NCBI RefSeq assembly: GCF_041052385.1
Contig: NZ_CP163439.1
Span: 3,461,001 to 3,525,000, forward strand
Source: Streptomyces sp. R28
Lineage (GTDB): Bacteria; Actinomycetota; Actinomycetes; Streptomycetales; Streptomycetaceae
Direction: 5' to 3'
DNA length: 64,000 nucleotides
The notes beneath the pieces were generated by a model. That model was not told the DNA's origin. It was given only the letters and a program-made list of their open reading frames with translations, and did no database searches. Shown piece after piece: positions 40,993 through 48,521 of this stretch (positions within the stretch are counted from its first letter, which is position 1; each line of letters starts with the position of its first letter). The position numbers were made by a program, and so were the translations under genes.

Positions 40993-41988
40993 TTAACGTG
41001 CTGCAATCACCCCAGCCGCCCTAGGAATAGAACGATAAACAGCAAAAGGGATCAACGAAACACCGGGATACTGCACCAAGTCGACGAATCCGGTTTCCGC
41101 CAGCGTCCGCATGTGTGCATTCATGAAAGAGGCCAGCTTTCCGCGTGAGACTGCACCGTTGGAATTAAAAAAGGCGTCATCGGGTTGGACGGGATCCTTT
41201 GAGCCGTAGTGTCCGACGCTTCCTACCACAGTCCATTCTTGCTCCTCAGTCCCGTAGCGCGCAAAGAGAATATCTGACTCTGAATCCAGGTACTGCCGAC
41301 CTTCCTGCAATCGTGAGGTAATCAGGATGTCGCTTGATTCCACTGGAGACAGGTTCATGTGTAGTCCAGGCGCGAACACGCCACGGGAAACCTGAAGAAT
41401 GGATCGGAGGTCAACGGCGTCGACAATGGTTTCACCGGATTTCATGCGGAAGTCCGGGATCGAGTCCTCCAGTTCTTCCCGTGTGACCTCGCCAGGCTTG
41501 GGCTTTCGCTGCTGTCCCTTCGGATTCTTCCCGCTGTTCTGGCGAGGCGGCGGGCTCTCCAGCGCACCAATTCCCTGTAGACCCATACTGACAGCTGCAA
41601 ACGCAGAGAAGGAGTTAGCGACGTATCGGGAATCGAATAGTGACCCCGGCGCAGTGATGCGAACAAGTGAGCCCGGCGGAGCCATCCGTTGAATTTCTTC
41701 GGTGTTCCACAGGTCTGTATTGGTAACCTCTTCAGAGATGTCACGCAGAAGGGACTCTGACTCAAGGGCATCTTCAAGCATGGGGAATAGGGCATCGCCT
41801 AGCGACTTTTGAGTGTACCGCTCACTGCCAACCCCTTGAAAATGCTGCGCCACAGTTCGGGGCCCAACCGTGGTCCTTTTTTCCTCACGATCCGTTTCGC
41901 GCTCTTCTTCGGCAACTCCTCCTTCGAGCTGCGCGAGCATTGCTCGCACTTTGTCGGTGTCTACGTAAAGGAACTCGCGCAGAATCAT
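40993..41988 (-). CDS. DUF6414-like protein, candidate partner in a defence module
   Basis: Protein of 331 residues from ATG 41988. The opening MILREFLYVDTDKVRAMLAQLEGGV is the characteristic start of DUF6414-type proteins (a strand and helix that mention of a DNA- or nucleotide-related fold would be guesswork). A middle helical part (SLGDALFPMLEDALESESLLRD), a MAPPGSLVRITAPGSLFDSRY segment, a charged KPKPGEVTREELED linker and a C-terminal domain (LITSRLQEGRQYLDSESDILFARYGTEEQEWTVVGSVGHYG) follow. No membrane helix. Base composition is clearly lower in GC than the rest of the element. It lies 86 bases downstream of the SLATT-type gene and is probably co-transcribed with it. The function is unknown. 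Confidence 0.75.
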   Translation of the reverse strand: MILREFLYVDTDKVRAMLAQLEGGVAEEERETDREEKRTTVGPRTVAQHFQGVGSERYTQKSLGDALFPMLEDALESESLLRDISEEVTNTDLWNTEEIQRMAPPGSLVRITAPGSLFDSRYVANSFSAFAAVSMGLQGIGALESPPPRQNSGKNPKGQQRKPKPGEVTREELEDSIPDFRMKSGETIVDAVDLRSILQVSRGVFAPGLHMNLSPVESSDILITSRLQEGRQYLDSESDILFARYGTEEQEWTVVGSVGHYGSKDPVQPDDAFFNSNGAVSRGKLASFMNAHMRTLAETGFVDLVQYPGVSLIPFAVYRSIPRAAGVIAAR

Positions 41989-42074
41989 CAAATGCCCTTG
42001 CGGTAGTCGGTACGGTGAGTCACGAGAGGGTCGTACAGGTAACTTCTATTGGTCAAGTGTGGCGTCTGCTCCGC

Positions 42075-42917
42075 TCAAATCACCTGTTGCTGTCCCTGCT
42101 GTGGCTGATCAAGTTGCTGTTCGCGCATTCTCTGTTCTGCGCGCAGCCCCTCTACAGTTGTCGCAAAGAGTTCGAGATTCACCTTCTCCTGAGAGGCATT
42201 GTAAGGGGCAATGCCCAGTTCTAGAGCCGTGATGTGCTGTTGGATACTGTCGGCCGTTTGTTGCAGATTGAATGCCCTCTCGCGAGGTTTGAAATATCCT
42301 GCGGCGGCCGTAATTACCGTGACAGTGAAACCCAAGCCGATAAGGACACCCTTGGCCGGTTGTGGGGGGTCGTACCAGGCCGTCACAGCTGAAATGGCGG
42401 CGGAGCTAACAAATAGAAGCCACTGCATCAACAAATGCAAGCGTCGGTAGTGGGTTGAATCCTGGCGCAGTCGAGATACTTCCGCAGGAAGCTTTTCCTT
42501 GTAAGAGGCTTGCCGGTCTTGGGGTGGCGGAGTGCGTTGTCGGATTTCAAGAACGTGACGCTCCTCGGCCAAGGCGAGTTCGAGTTTAAGTTCCCTGACG
42601 GAGGTTCCGGAATCTTCCCACATTTCGCTATCGAACTCACCGTAGAACTGCGCCCCGGTGGCCAGAGCCAGGACGACGACGCCTGCAAAGCAGATGCCAT
42701 TTACTGCCGACGGTGTATCGCCGTGTAGCCATATGAAAACTTTCAACCCGGCCCACGACAGGATTAGGAGGAGTAGCGTTATCGGGGTTCCATAAAGCGC
42801 TAGCACCTGCAAGCGTCGATTTTTTATCCTTTGAGACAGGTCGGCAATTTCACGGCGATAACCAATGATCTCATCGGCAATTGATCCGCCGTCTAGCGCA
42901 TTTTGCGAACGAGTCAC
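42075..42917 (-). CDS. SLATT/DUF4231-type membrane protein, candidate effector
   Basis: Protein of 280 residues from GTG 42917 (GGGGGA 7 bases before). Two hydrophobic pairs: helices at about 42-65 and 74-95 (LALYGTPITLLLLILSWAGL; GICFAGVVVLALATGAQF), then a coiled coil (SVRELKLELALAEERHVLEIRQR), then about 165-187 and 192-212 (LLMQWLLFVSSAAISAVTAW; GVLIGLGFTVTVITAAAGYF). The cytosolic tail (FNLQQTADSIQQHITALELGIAPY..., FATTVEGLRAEQRMRE) matches the pattern after the second helix of SLATT/DUF4231 domains. Those are pore-type effectors associated with nucleotide-second-messenger conflict systems. The local base composition is about half GC, unlike its surroundings. Confidence 0.7.
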   Translation of the reverse strand: MTRSQNALDGGSIADEIIGYRREIADLSQRIKNRRLQVLALYGTPITLLLLILSWAGLKVFIWLHGDTPSAVNGICFAGVVVLALATGAQFYGEFDSEMWEDSGTSVRELKLELALAEERHVLEIRQRTPPPQDRQASYKEKLPAEVSRLRQDSTHYRRLHLLMQWLLFVSSAAISAVTAWYDPPQPAKGVLIGLGFTVTVITAAAGYFKPRERAFNLQQTADSIQQHITALELGIAPYNASQEKVNLELFATTVEGLRAEQRMREQQLDQPQQGQQQVI

Positions 42918-43525
42918 TGCCAATCCCCCAATTTATGCAACTGTGCTCGCGCATGTCGACTTAGGCAGGTTGAGGGTGATCACTCTTTTCAGCTGAAGCT
43001 GAAATGGGGGATTACGCGTAAGGTGCGTTTTAGCCCCGAGGTGACGTTCAACCTGCAAGCCCGACTGAAGATCGTACGACGTGCTCCGGTTGTGGGAGGG
43101 CAAGTCCGCAAACATCCACTAGTAGCTCAGCTGACAGGCCCTGAAACGTCGACCGCTGGCGAGGGGCGGGGGAGCTGGGCGACAACCATCGCAGCTCTGC
43201 CCGCCGGTCCTTAGATCGCCAGAGAGGTCACCGGGCACCAGCCCTTCGGAGCCTTCATACGTGGTTCAGCCGACACGCGTCGTCCACCCCTCTGCCGAAT
43301 GCGTGTCGAAGGCGCCGCACGTCCGCGGTCGTCAGCCGAAGAACGTGAGGTCAGAGGGCATGCACCGGTGATCTCGCCAAGCGCCTTCTAAGCCCTCGCT
43401 CCGAGCCCCCCGACGCGCCCCAGCAGGCCCCTTCACGCCGCGTGGCTGGATCCGCGCCCTTGTTGGCGCTTCATGTACGTGTCACACAGTTGGTAAGCGG
43501 GGTGACTTGGGGGAGGGGACTCTGT
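42918..43525. other. 608-base stretch without a supportable gene
   Basis: It contains the leftward promoter region of the SLATT-DUF6414 pair (AT-richer part near 42,918-42,960) and the rightward leader of the 208-residue gene. Short open frames have no ribosome sites. No strong hairpin or repeat was found apart from scattered short inverted repeats. Confidence 0.5.
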
Positions 43526-44152
43526 ATGTCCGTGCTGGGTGGCAATCGCGGTGAGCCGTCGGATTGGGCCATGAAGCGGTTTGGTCGGCATGCCGGCAGG
43601 CTGGTCGAGGCGATTCCGGAACAGCTGGCCAGGGCTCACGCGCGGGCTCATGCCGTTCACCTCACCGCAAGGCTGAAGAAGCGCAGTCCTTACGGCGTCA
43701 CCCTGGCCGAGGCAGTGCGCGAGAATCTCGCGGACACGGCGCGTGAGCTGGACGAAGCCGTGCGCGACGTGCGCGGGTACGAGTACGCCGTCATCAACGA
43801 CCACGCGCTCTTCCCCTTTAAATACGCCGACCGCCCCAGGCCCCTCGAACGTGCGCGGCTGGCGGCCAATGCTTCCCCCACGCGCAGGAGGATGCTCCTG
43901 AGCCACGGGCCGGAGCCGCAAGACGTCCTCTTCCCTCTTGGCGACGAGCTCACCACCGAGGAATACGAGGATCTGCACGAGACCTTCGAGGCCCTCGGCG
44001 CCTCCACGAAGCTCGTGTGCCTGTTCTTCACAGCCGACCCAGAGAACGGCATCCACGTCATCCACTGGGGAGACGCCCACCTCGAACCCGACCGCACCTT
44101 CACCTGGCTCCACAGCGAGCAGCTGCGAGTGGCGCCCCAGCCGCTTGAGTGA
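43526..44152 (+). CDS. unrecognised cargo protein of the element
   Basis: Protein of 208 residues from ATG 43526 with GGGAGGGG before it. Mixed alpha/beta: a helical N-terminal half (DWAMKRFGRHAGRLVEAIPEQLARAHARAHAVHLTARLKKR), a central GYEYAVINDHALFPFKYADR, and a C-terminal region (LGASTKLVCLFFTADPENGIHVIHWGDAHLEPD) that looks like a compact sandwich. No family recognised, no signal or membrane helix. GC content is close to the chromosome's, unlike its left neighbours. Confidence 0.65.
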   Translation: MSVLGGNRGEPSDWAMKRFGRHAGRLVEAIPEQLARAHARAHAVHLTARLKKRSPYGVTLAEAVRENLADTARELDEAVRDVRGYEYAVINDHALFPFKYADRPRPLERARLAANASPTRRRMLLSHGPEPQDVLFPLGDELTTEEYEDLHETFEALGASTKLVCLFFTADPENGIHVIHWGDAHLEPDRTFTWLHSEQLRVAPQPLE

Positions 44153-44370
44153 GCAGTCCCGATCCTGGGCCGTCTCTGGGCCGTGCGAGGGCGCCCGAGG
44201 CCGACCAACGACGACCGACAGTGACAGTCGAGCGAGAGCCGCCAGCCACGAACCCCCAGGTCACAGCCCCCCGACCAAACGGGTTACCACCCAAGGGTGG
44301 ACCTCAGGCAAGATGGGGCGCTTCTTTCCGCCGGGCGGCCGCGCTGCCTGGATGTCCTGGGGGGACTTGC

Positions 44371-44661
44371 GTGATCATCGCTGTATCGGACGGGCACGAC
44401 CCGGCCTACCAGCTCCAGACGAGCCTGCTCACGCTGATCTTTGGTATAGCGCTCATCAGTGTCGGACGGATGCTGCGGCGGACCGGACGGCTGCCTGCGT
44501 ATCTCGACTTCAGACAGAAGGCGTTGGGCTCGCTGGCGCCGCAAGAGGGCAGGAGTGCCGGCGTCGGAAGGCTCGGCGCAGCCATGATCGCCGTGGGCGG
44601 GATCTTCCTCTTCGGTACCGCCTGCCTCATACTCGGCGCGCTGGGCGTGCTCGGTCCGTGA
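44371..44661 (+). CDS. small two-helix membrane protein
   Basis: Protein of 96 residues from GTG 44371, with a run of G (44359-44364) as the ribosome site. Two hydrophobic helices (LQTSLLTLIFGIALISVGRML; LGAAMIAVGGIFLFGTACLILGALGVL) with a basic loop. Unknown function; the last gene before attR. Weak start support makes the exact N-terminus uncertain. Confidence 0.5.
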   Translation: MIIAVSDGHDPAYQLQTSLLTLIFGIALISVGRMLRRTGRLPAYLDFRQKALGSLAPQEGRSAGVGRLGAAMIAVGGIFLFGTACLILGALGVLGP

Positions 44662-44986
44662 GGACAGGCTCTGGGGGAGCCACGCCAGCTTCAGGGTGAG
44701 TGTCTAACTGCATGACAACGCCGACGGACAGCGGCGGACGAGCTCGGAACACCTGCGGACCACCGCAGCAGATGCGCCATCTGCCAGGCCACACGCCCTC
44801 TACGGCCCCGCCTACTCCACTGGCAGGCCGGGGCCTCTGTGGTGACGGCCCGTGAAGGGGATTTAGCCGCGTGTGGAGGGCACAACGAGGGCACAACGTC
44901 CTCACGCAGGTTCAACGGCTGCCAACGCCACCAAACGCTATTTGCCCTGGTCAGCTACGTATCTTGACACTCTCCGCAGATCATGC
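44662..44986. other. non-coding right end of the element
   Basis: No gene. It contains the tandem 11-base repeat at 44876-44897 described separately. Otherwise nothing clear before the attR core. Confidence 0.55.
44876..44897. repeat. tandem 11-base direct repeat, candidate integrase arm sites
   Basis: GAGGGCACAAC is repeated twice head to tail without spacing, about 95 bases inside the attR core. Tyrosine integrases of this type use short arm-type repeats flanking the core. A second weak pair (CTCAGGGC) lies near the int stop at 27,804 and 27,815. Confidence 0.5.
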
Positions 44987-44991
44987 GCGAA

Positions 44992-45015
44992 AGGGCGGCA
45001 CCCCCGCACAGGGTG
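44992..45015. repeat. attR core (24-base direct repeat)
   Basis: Identical to 27736-27759. It is directly followed by CCGCCCTCTCTT, so AGGGCGGCAC in the core still pairs with GTGCCGCCCT here. The terminator hairpin on the ppdK side therefore stays functional after integration. Confidence 0.93.
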
Positions 45016-45025
45016 CCGCCCTCTC
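44992..45025. terminator. ppdK-side terminator hairpin preserved at attR
   Basis: AGGGCGGCAC pairs with GTGCCGCCCT around a 10-base loop rich in C. In the uninterrupted locus the stem would extend to 13 pairs (GAGAGGGCGGCAC with GTGCCGCCCTCTC), a bidirectional terminator between the secreted-protein gene and ppdK. Confidence 0.75.
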
Positions 45026-45097
45026 TTCGTGCACCGGAACCGCCGCCCATCGGTACTGAGGGTCGGGGACGGACGACGGCTCCGGAGTCGGGGGAGG

Positions 45098-47818
45098 TCA
45101 GCGGTGGTCGCTGCCCTCCGACTGGGTCGCGGCCCGGCCCGCCTCGAGGCGCGCCACCGGGATCCGGAACGGCGAGCAGGAGACGTAGTCCAGTCCCACC
45201 TCGTGGAAGAAGTGGACCGACTCCGGGTCACCGCCGTGCTCACCGCAGACGCCGAGCTTGAGGTCGGGACGGGTCTTGCGGCCCGCCTCCGCGGCCAGCT
45301 TCACGAGGGAGCCGACTCCGTCCTTGTCGATCGTCTCGAACGGGGAGACACCGAAGATGCCCTTCTCCAGGTACGCCGTGAAGAACGAGGCCTCCACGTC
45401 GTCCCGGCTGAAGCCCCACACCGTCTGGGTGAGGTCGTTCGTGCCGAAGGAGAAGAACTCCGCCGCCTCCGCGATCTGACCGGCGGTCAGCGCGGCACGC
45501 GGGAGCTCGATCATCGTGCCGATGGACAACTTCAGCTGCACACCCGTCGCCGCCTCGACCTCCGCGACGACCTGGTCGGCCTCCTCGCGGACGATCTCCA
45601 GCTCCTGGACCGTGCCGACGAGCGGGATCATGATCTCGGCACGCGGGTCGCCCTTGGCGTTCTTGCGCTCGGCGGCCGCTTCCGCGATCGCGCGGACCTG
45701 CATCGTGAACAGGCCGGGGATGACCAGGCCCAACCGCACACCGCGCAGACCCAGCATCGGGTTCTGCTCGTGCAGCCTGTGCACGGCCTGGAGCAGCCGC
45801 AGCTCGTTCTCGTGCGGCTCCTGGCGGGACTCGGCGAGGGCCACGCGGACCGACAGCTCGGTGATGTCGGGCAGGAACTCGTGCAGCGGCGGGTCGAGGA
45901 GGCGGATCGTCACCGGCAGGCCGTCCATCGCCGAGAACAGCTCCACGAAGTCCTTCTTCTGCAGCGGGAGCAGTTCCTTCAGGGACTCCTCGCGCTCGGC
46001 CTCCGTGTCGGCCAGGATCAGGCGCTCGACCAGCTCACGGCGGTCGCCGAGGAACATGTGCTCGGTACGGCACAGACCGATGCCCTGGGCGCCGAAGCGA
46101 CGGGCGCGCAGCGCGTCCTCGGCGTTGTCCGCGTTGGCGCGTACTCGCAGGCTCCGCTTGCGGTCGGCGAACGCCATGATCCGGTGCACGGCCGCGACCA
46201 GCTCGTCGGCGTCGCTGGCGCCCGCGTGCATCCGGCCCTCGAAGTACTCCACGACCGGGGACGGGACGACGGGCACCTCACCGAGGTACACCTTGCCGCT
46301 GGAGCCGTCGATGGAGATGACGTCGCCCTCCTCCACGACGTGCCCGCCGGGCACCGTCATCCGGCGCCGCTTGGTGTCGACCTCCAGCTCCTCGGCACCG
46401 CACACACAGGTCTTGCCCATGCCGCGGGCGACCACGGCCGCGTGGGACGTCTTGCCGCCACGGCTGGTCAGAATGCCCTCGGCGGCGATCATGCCGTCCA
46501 GGTCGTCGGGGTTGGTCTCCCGGCGCACCAGGATGACCTTCTCACCGGAACGCGACCACTTCACGGCGGTGTACGAGTCGAAGACCGCCTTGCCGACCGC
46601 CGCACCCGGCGACGCCGCGATGCCCCGGCCGACCTGCTCGACCTTGGCCTCCTCGTCGAACTTCGGGAACATCAGCTGGGCGAGCTGGGCGCCGTTGACG
46701 CGCTGGAGCGCCTCCGCCTCGTCGATCAGGCCCTGGTCCACCAGCTGGGTCGCGATACGGAAGGCGGCGCCCGCCGTGCGCTTGCCGACGCGGGTCTGGA
46801 GCATCCACAGCTGACCGCGCTCGATGGTGAACTCGATGTCGCAGAGGTCCTTGTAGTGGTTCTCCAGCGTCTCCATGATCTGCATCAGCTGGTCGTACGA
46901 CTTCTTGTCGATCGTCTCCAGCTCCGCCAGCGGGACGGTGTTGCGGATGCCCGCCACCACGTCCTCGCCCTGGGCGTTCTGGAGGTAGTCGCCGTAGACG
47001 CCCTGGTGGCCGGAGGCGGGGTCACGGGTGAAGGCGACGCCGGTGCCCGAGTCCGGGCCCAGGTTGCCGAAGACCATGGAGCAGACGTTGACGGCCGTGC
47101 CCAGGTCGCCGGGGATGCGCTCCTGGCGGCGGTAGAGCTTGGCGCGGTCGGTGTTCCAGGAGTCGAAGACCGCGTGGATGGCGAGGTCCATCTGCTCGCG
47201 CGGGTCCTGCGGGAAGTCCCGGCCGGCCTCCTTCTTCACGATCTTCTTGAAGGCGGTGACCAGCTTCTTCAGGTCGGCGGCCTCAAGGTCGGTGTCGACC
47301 GTGACCTTCTTGGCCTCCTTGGCCTTGTCGAGGGCGTCCTCGAAGAGCTCGCCGTCGACGCCGAGGACGGTCTTGCCGAACATCTGGATGAGGCGGCGGT
47401 AGGAGTCCCAGGCGAACCGCTCGTCGCCGGCCTGGTCGGCGAGGCCCTTCACGGACTTGTCGGAGAGCCCGATGTTGAGGACCGTGTCCATCATTCCGGG
47501 CATCGAGAACTTGGCGCCGGAACGGACCGAGACCAGCAGGGGGTTGTCGGCCTGGCCGAGCTTCTTGCCCATCTTCGTCTCGAGGGCGTCGAGGTGCGCA
47601 CTCACCTCGTCACGCAGTGCCGCGGGCTCCTCGCCACTGTCGAGGTAGACCTTGCAGGCTTCTGTCGTGATCGTGAAGCCGGGGGGAACGGGGAGTCCCA
47701 GGTTGGTCATCTCGGCGAGGTTCGCGCCCTTGCCACCCAGGAGGTCCTTGAGGTCCTTGTTTCCCTCGGTGAAGTCGTAAACGAACTTCGCTACGTGGGG
47801 TTCTTTGTTTTCCGACAC
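45098..47818 (-). CDS. ppdK: pyruvate, phosphate dikinase
   Basis: Protein of 906 residues with the full family layout: nucleotide-binding N-terminal domain (GGKGANLAEMTNLGLPVPPGF, VSVRSGAKFSMPGMMDT), central swivelling His domain with the catalytic His in GGKTSHAAVVARGMGKTCVCG, and C-terminal PEP/pyruvate barrel with the catalytic Cys in DYVSCSPFRIP. It interconverts pyruvate, ATP and phosphate with PEP, AMP and pyrophosphate, in the cytoplasm. Length is standard (about 880-910). It transcribes towards the element; its terminator is the attR hairpin. Confidence 0.97.
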   Translation of the reverse strand: MSENKEPHVAKFVYDFTEGNKDLKDLLGGKGANLAEMTNLGLPVPPGFTITTEACKVYLDSGEEPAALRDEVSAHLDALETKMGKKLGQADNPLLVSVRSGAKFSMPGMMDTVLNIGLSDKSVKGLADQAGDERFAWDSYRRLIQMFGKTVLGVDGELFEDALDKAKEAKKVTVDTDLEAADLKKLVTAFKKIVKKEAGRDFPQDPREQMDLAIHAVFDSWNTDRAKLYRRQERIPGDLGTAVNVCSMVFGNLGPDSGTGVAFTRDPASGHQGVYGDYLQNAQGEDVVAGIRNTVPLAELETIDKKSYDQLMQIMETLENHYKDLCDIEFTIERGQLWMLQTRVGKRTAGAAFRIATQLVDQGLIDEAEALQRVNGAQLAQLMFPKFDEEAKVEQVGRGIAASPGAAVGKAVFDSYTAVKWSRSGEKVILVRRETNPDDLDGMIAAEGILTSRGGKTSHAAVVARGMGKTCVCGAEELEVDTKRRRMTVPGGHVVEEGDVISIDGSSGKVYLGEVPVVPSPVVEYFEGRMHAGASDADELVAAVHRIMAFADRKRSLRVRANADNAEDALRARRFGAQGIGLCRTEHMFLGDRRELVERLILADTEAEREESLKELLPLQKKDFVELFSAMDGLPVTIRLLDPPLHEFLPDITELSVRVALAESRQEPHENELRLLQAVHRLHEQNPMLGLRGVRLGLVIPGLFTMQVRAIAEAAAERKNAKGDPRAEIMIPLVGTVQELEIVREEADQVVAEVEAATGVQLKLSIGTMIELPRAALTAGQIAEAAEFFSFGTNDLTQTVWGFSRDDVEASFFTAYLEKGIFGVSPFETIDKDGVGSLVKLAAEAGRKTRPDLKLGVCGEHGGDPESVHFFHEVGLDYVSCSPFRIPVARLEAGRAATQSEGSDHR

Positions 47819-48250
47819 GGTCTCGACTCCCTCGAGGACGCGGTGGCTGCCCTGACGGCGAGGAACATACCCAGATCGAAGGCGCCTGGGTATGTCTACT
47901 CACGCGTCATGCGCCTGTAACCACCCGTCCGCCAGTGGATCGAAAGTCAAAGCTTGGCAAGCCGAGACGGGCGGATGTTTTCACTTCTTGAACGCAAGAG
48001 CGCCCAGGGGTGCGGGTTTTCGCTCAGATGAGCAGCCTTACCGCACGCTTGATTTCGATCGATGAACGATCAAAGGGTGGCACCGAGTGCCACCCTTTGG
48101 AGAAGTGCAGCCGCTCAAGATCCGCTCATCTGAGCGGAGCCCTTATCAAGGGTGGCGAGAATCACGCTGCCACAGCCCACGGGATTTCACCATGCGGACG
48201 TGCGCCCGGGACGGAAACGTGCCCGTCACACACCGGGTGCGCACGACCGT
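47819..48250. other. intergenic stretch upstream of ppdK
   Basis: It should hold the leftward ppdK promoter near 47,840-47,900. A perfect-looking inverted pair GCTCAGATGAGC occurs at 48,012-48,024 and matches CGCTCATCTGAGCG at 48,122-48,135; the two identical palindromic cores (CTCATCTGAG/CTCAGATGAG) are about 110 bases apart and may be operators. No gene is supported. Confidence 0.5.
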
Positions 48251-48463
48251 CACACACCCAGCGCGACCAGCCGTTCTTCCACCCGCTCGGGCGCGTGCAA
48301 AGGCTCCACGACCAACGCCCCGGCCCCTACCGGGCCGGCCCCCTCCACTGCCGCGAGGTGCGAGGTCCAGATGAGCGGTGGAGCGCGGCAGCGCCCGCCG
48401 GCACAGCAACTCGCGTACGCCGGTCAGGACGGGAGTTCCGGCCAGATCCCCCGGCGATCGCCA
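48251..48463 (-). pseudogene. degenerate second copy of the ROK gene 3' end
   Basis: The minus strand here encodes GDLAGTPVLTGVRELL, then RRALPRSTAHLDL and a damaged remainder. It parallels the functional GDLAGTPFLTGVRELL of the neighbouring gene. It is displaced by 272 bases from the true copy (48523-48740). The similarity extends into flanking non-coding bases, so a tandem duplication followed by decay is the simplest explanation. Confidence 0.8.
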
Positions 48464-48521
48464 CCACCCGTGCCGTCCGGGACGGAACCGCGCGCCGTCG
48501 GGCACCCGGCGCCAACGCCCC

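Larger units (their letters stand above)
27736..45015. mobile_element. AICE (actinomycete integrative and conjugative element), about 17.3 kb
   Basis: Bounded by perfect 24-base direct repeats (27736-27759 and 44992-45015; 17,256 bases from start to start). It carries, left to right: tyrosine integrase, excisionase, iteron region, replication genes (ATPase and prim-pol), small proteins, FtsK/TraB-like translocase, Spd-like proteins, GntR repressor and cargo. This is the complete AICE set: integration, replication and conjugal transfer by a single translocase. The direct repeats recreate a perfect terminator hairpin when joined, so the target is an intergenic terminator between the secreted-protein gene and ppdK rather than a tRNA. 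Confidence 0.93.

Noticed and set aside
40819..42917. Retron reading of the inverted repeat plus cargo genes
   Set aside because: No reverse transcriptase motif (xxDD) is present in either protein or nearby.
40993..42917. Canonical CBASS or Thoeris system
   Set aside because: No CD-NTase (GS...DxD), TIR or SLOG domain is visible in the element, so only the membrane-effector resemblance remains.
44873..47920. Plus-strand open frame of over 1,000 codons opposite ppdK
   Set aside because: Antisense shadow of ppdK, starting inside the mobile element's non-coding end; composition is Leu/Arg/Gly/His-biased and not protein-like.
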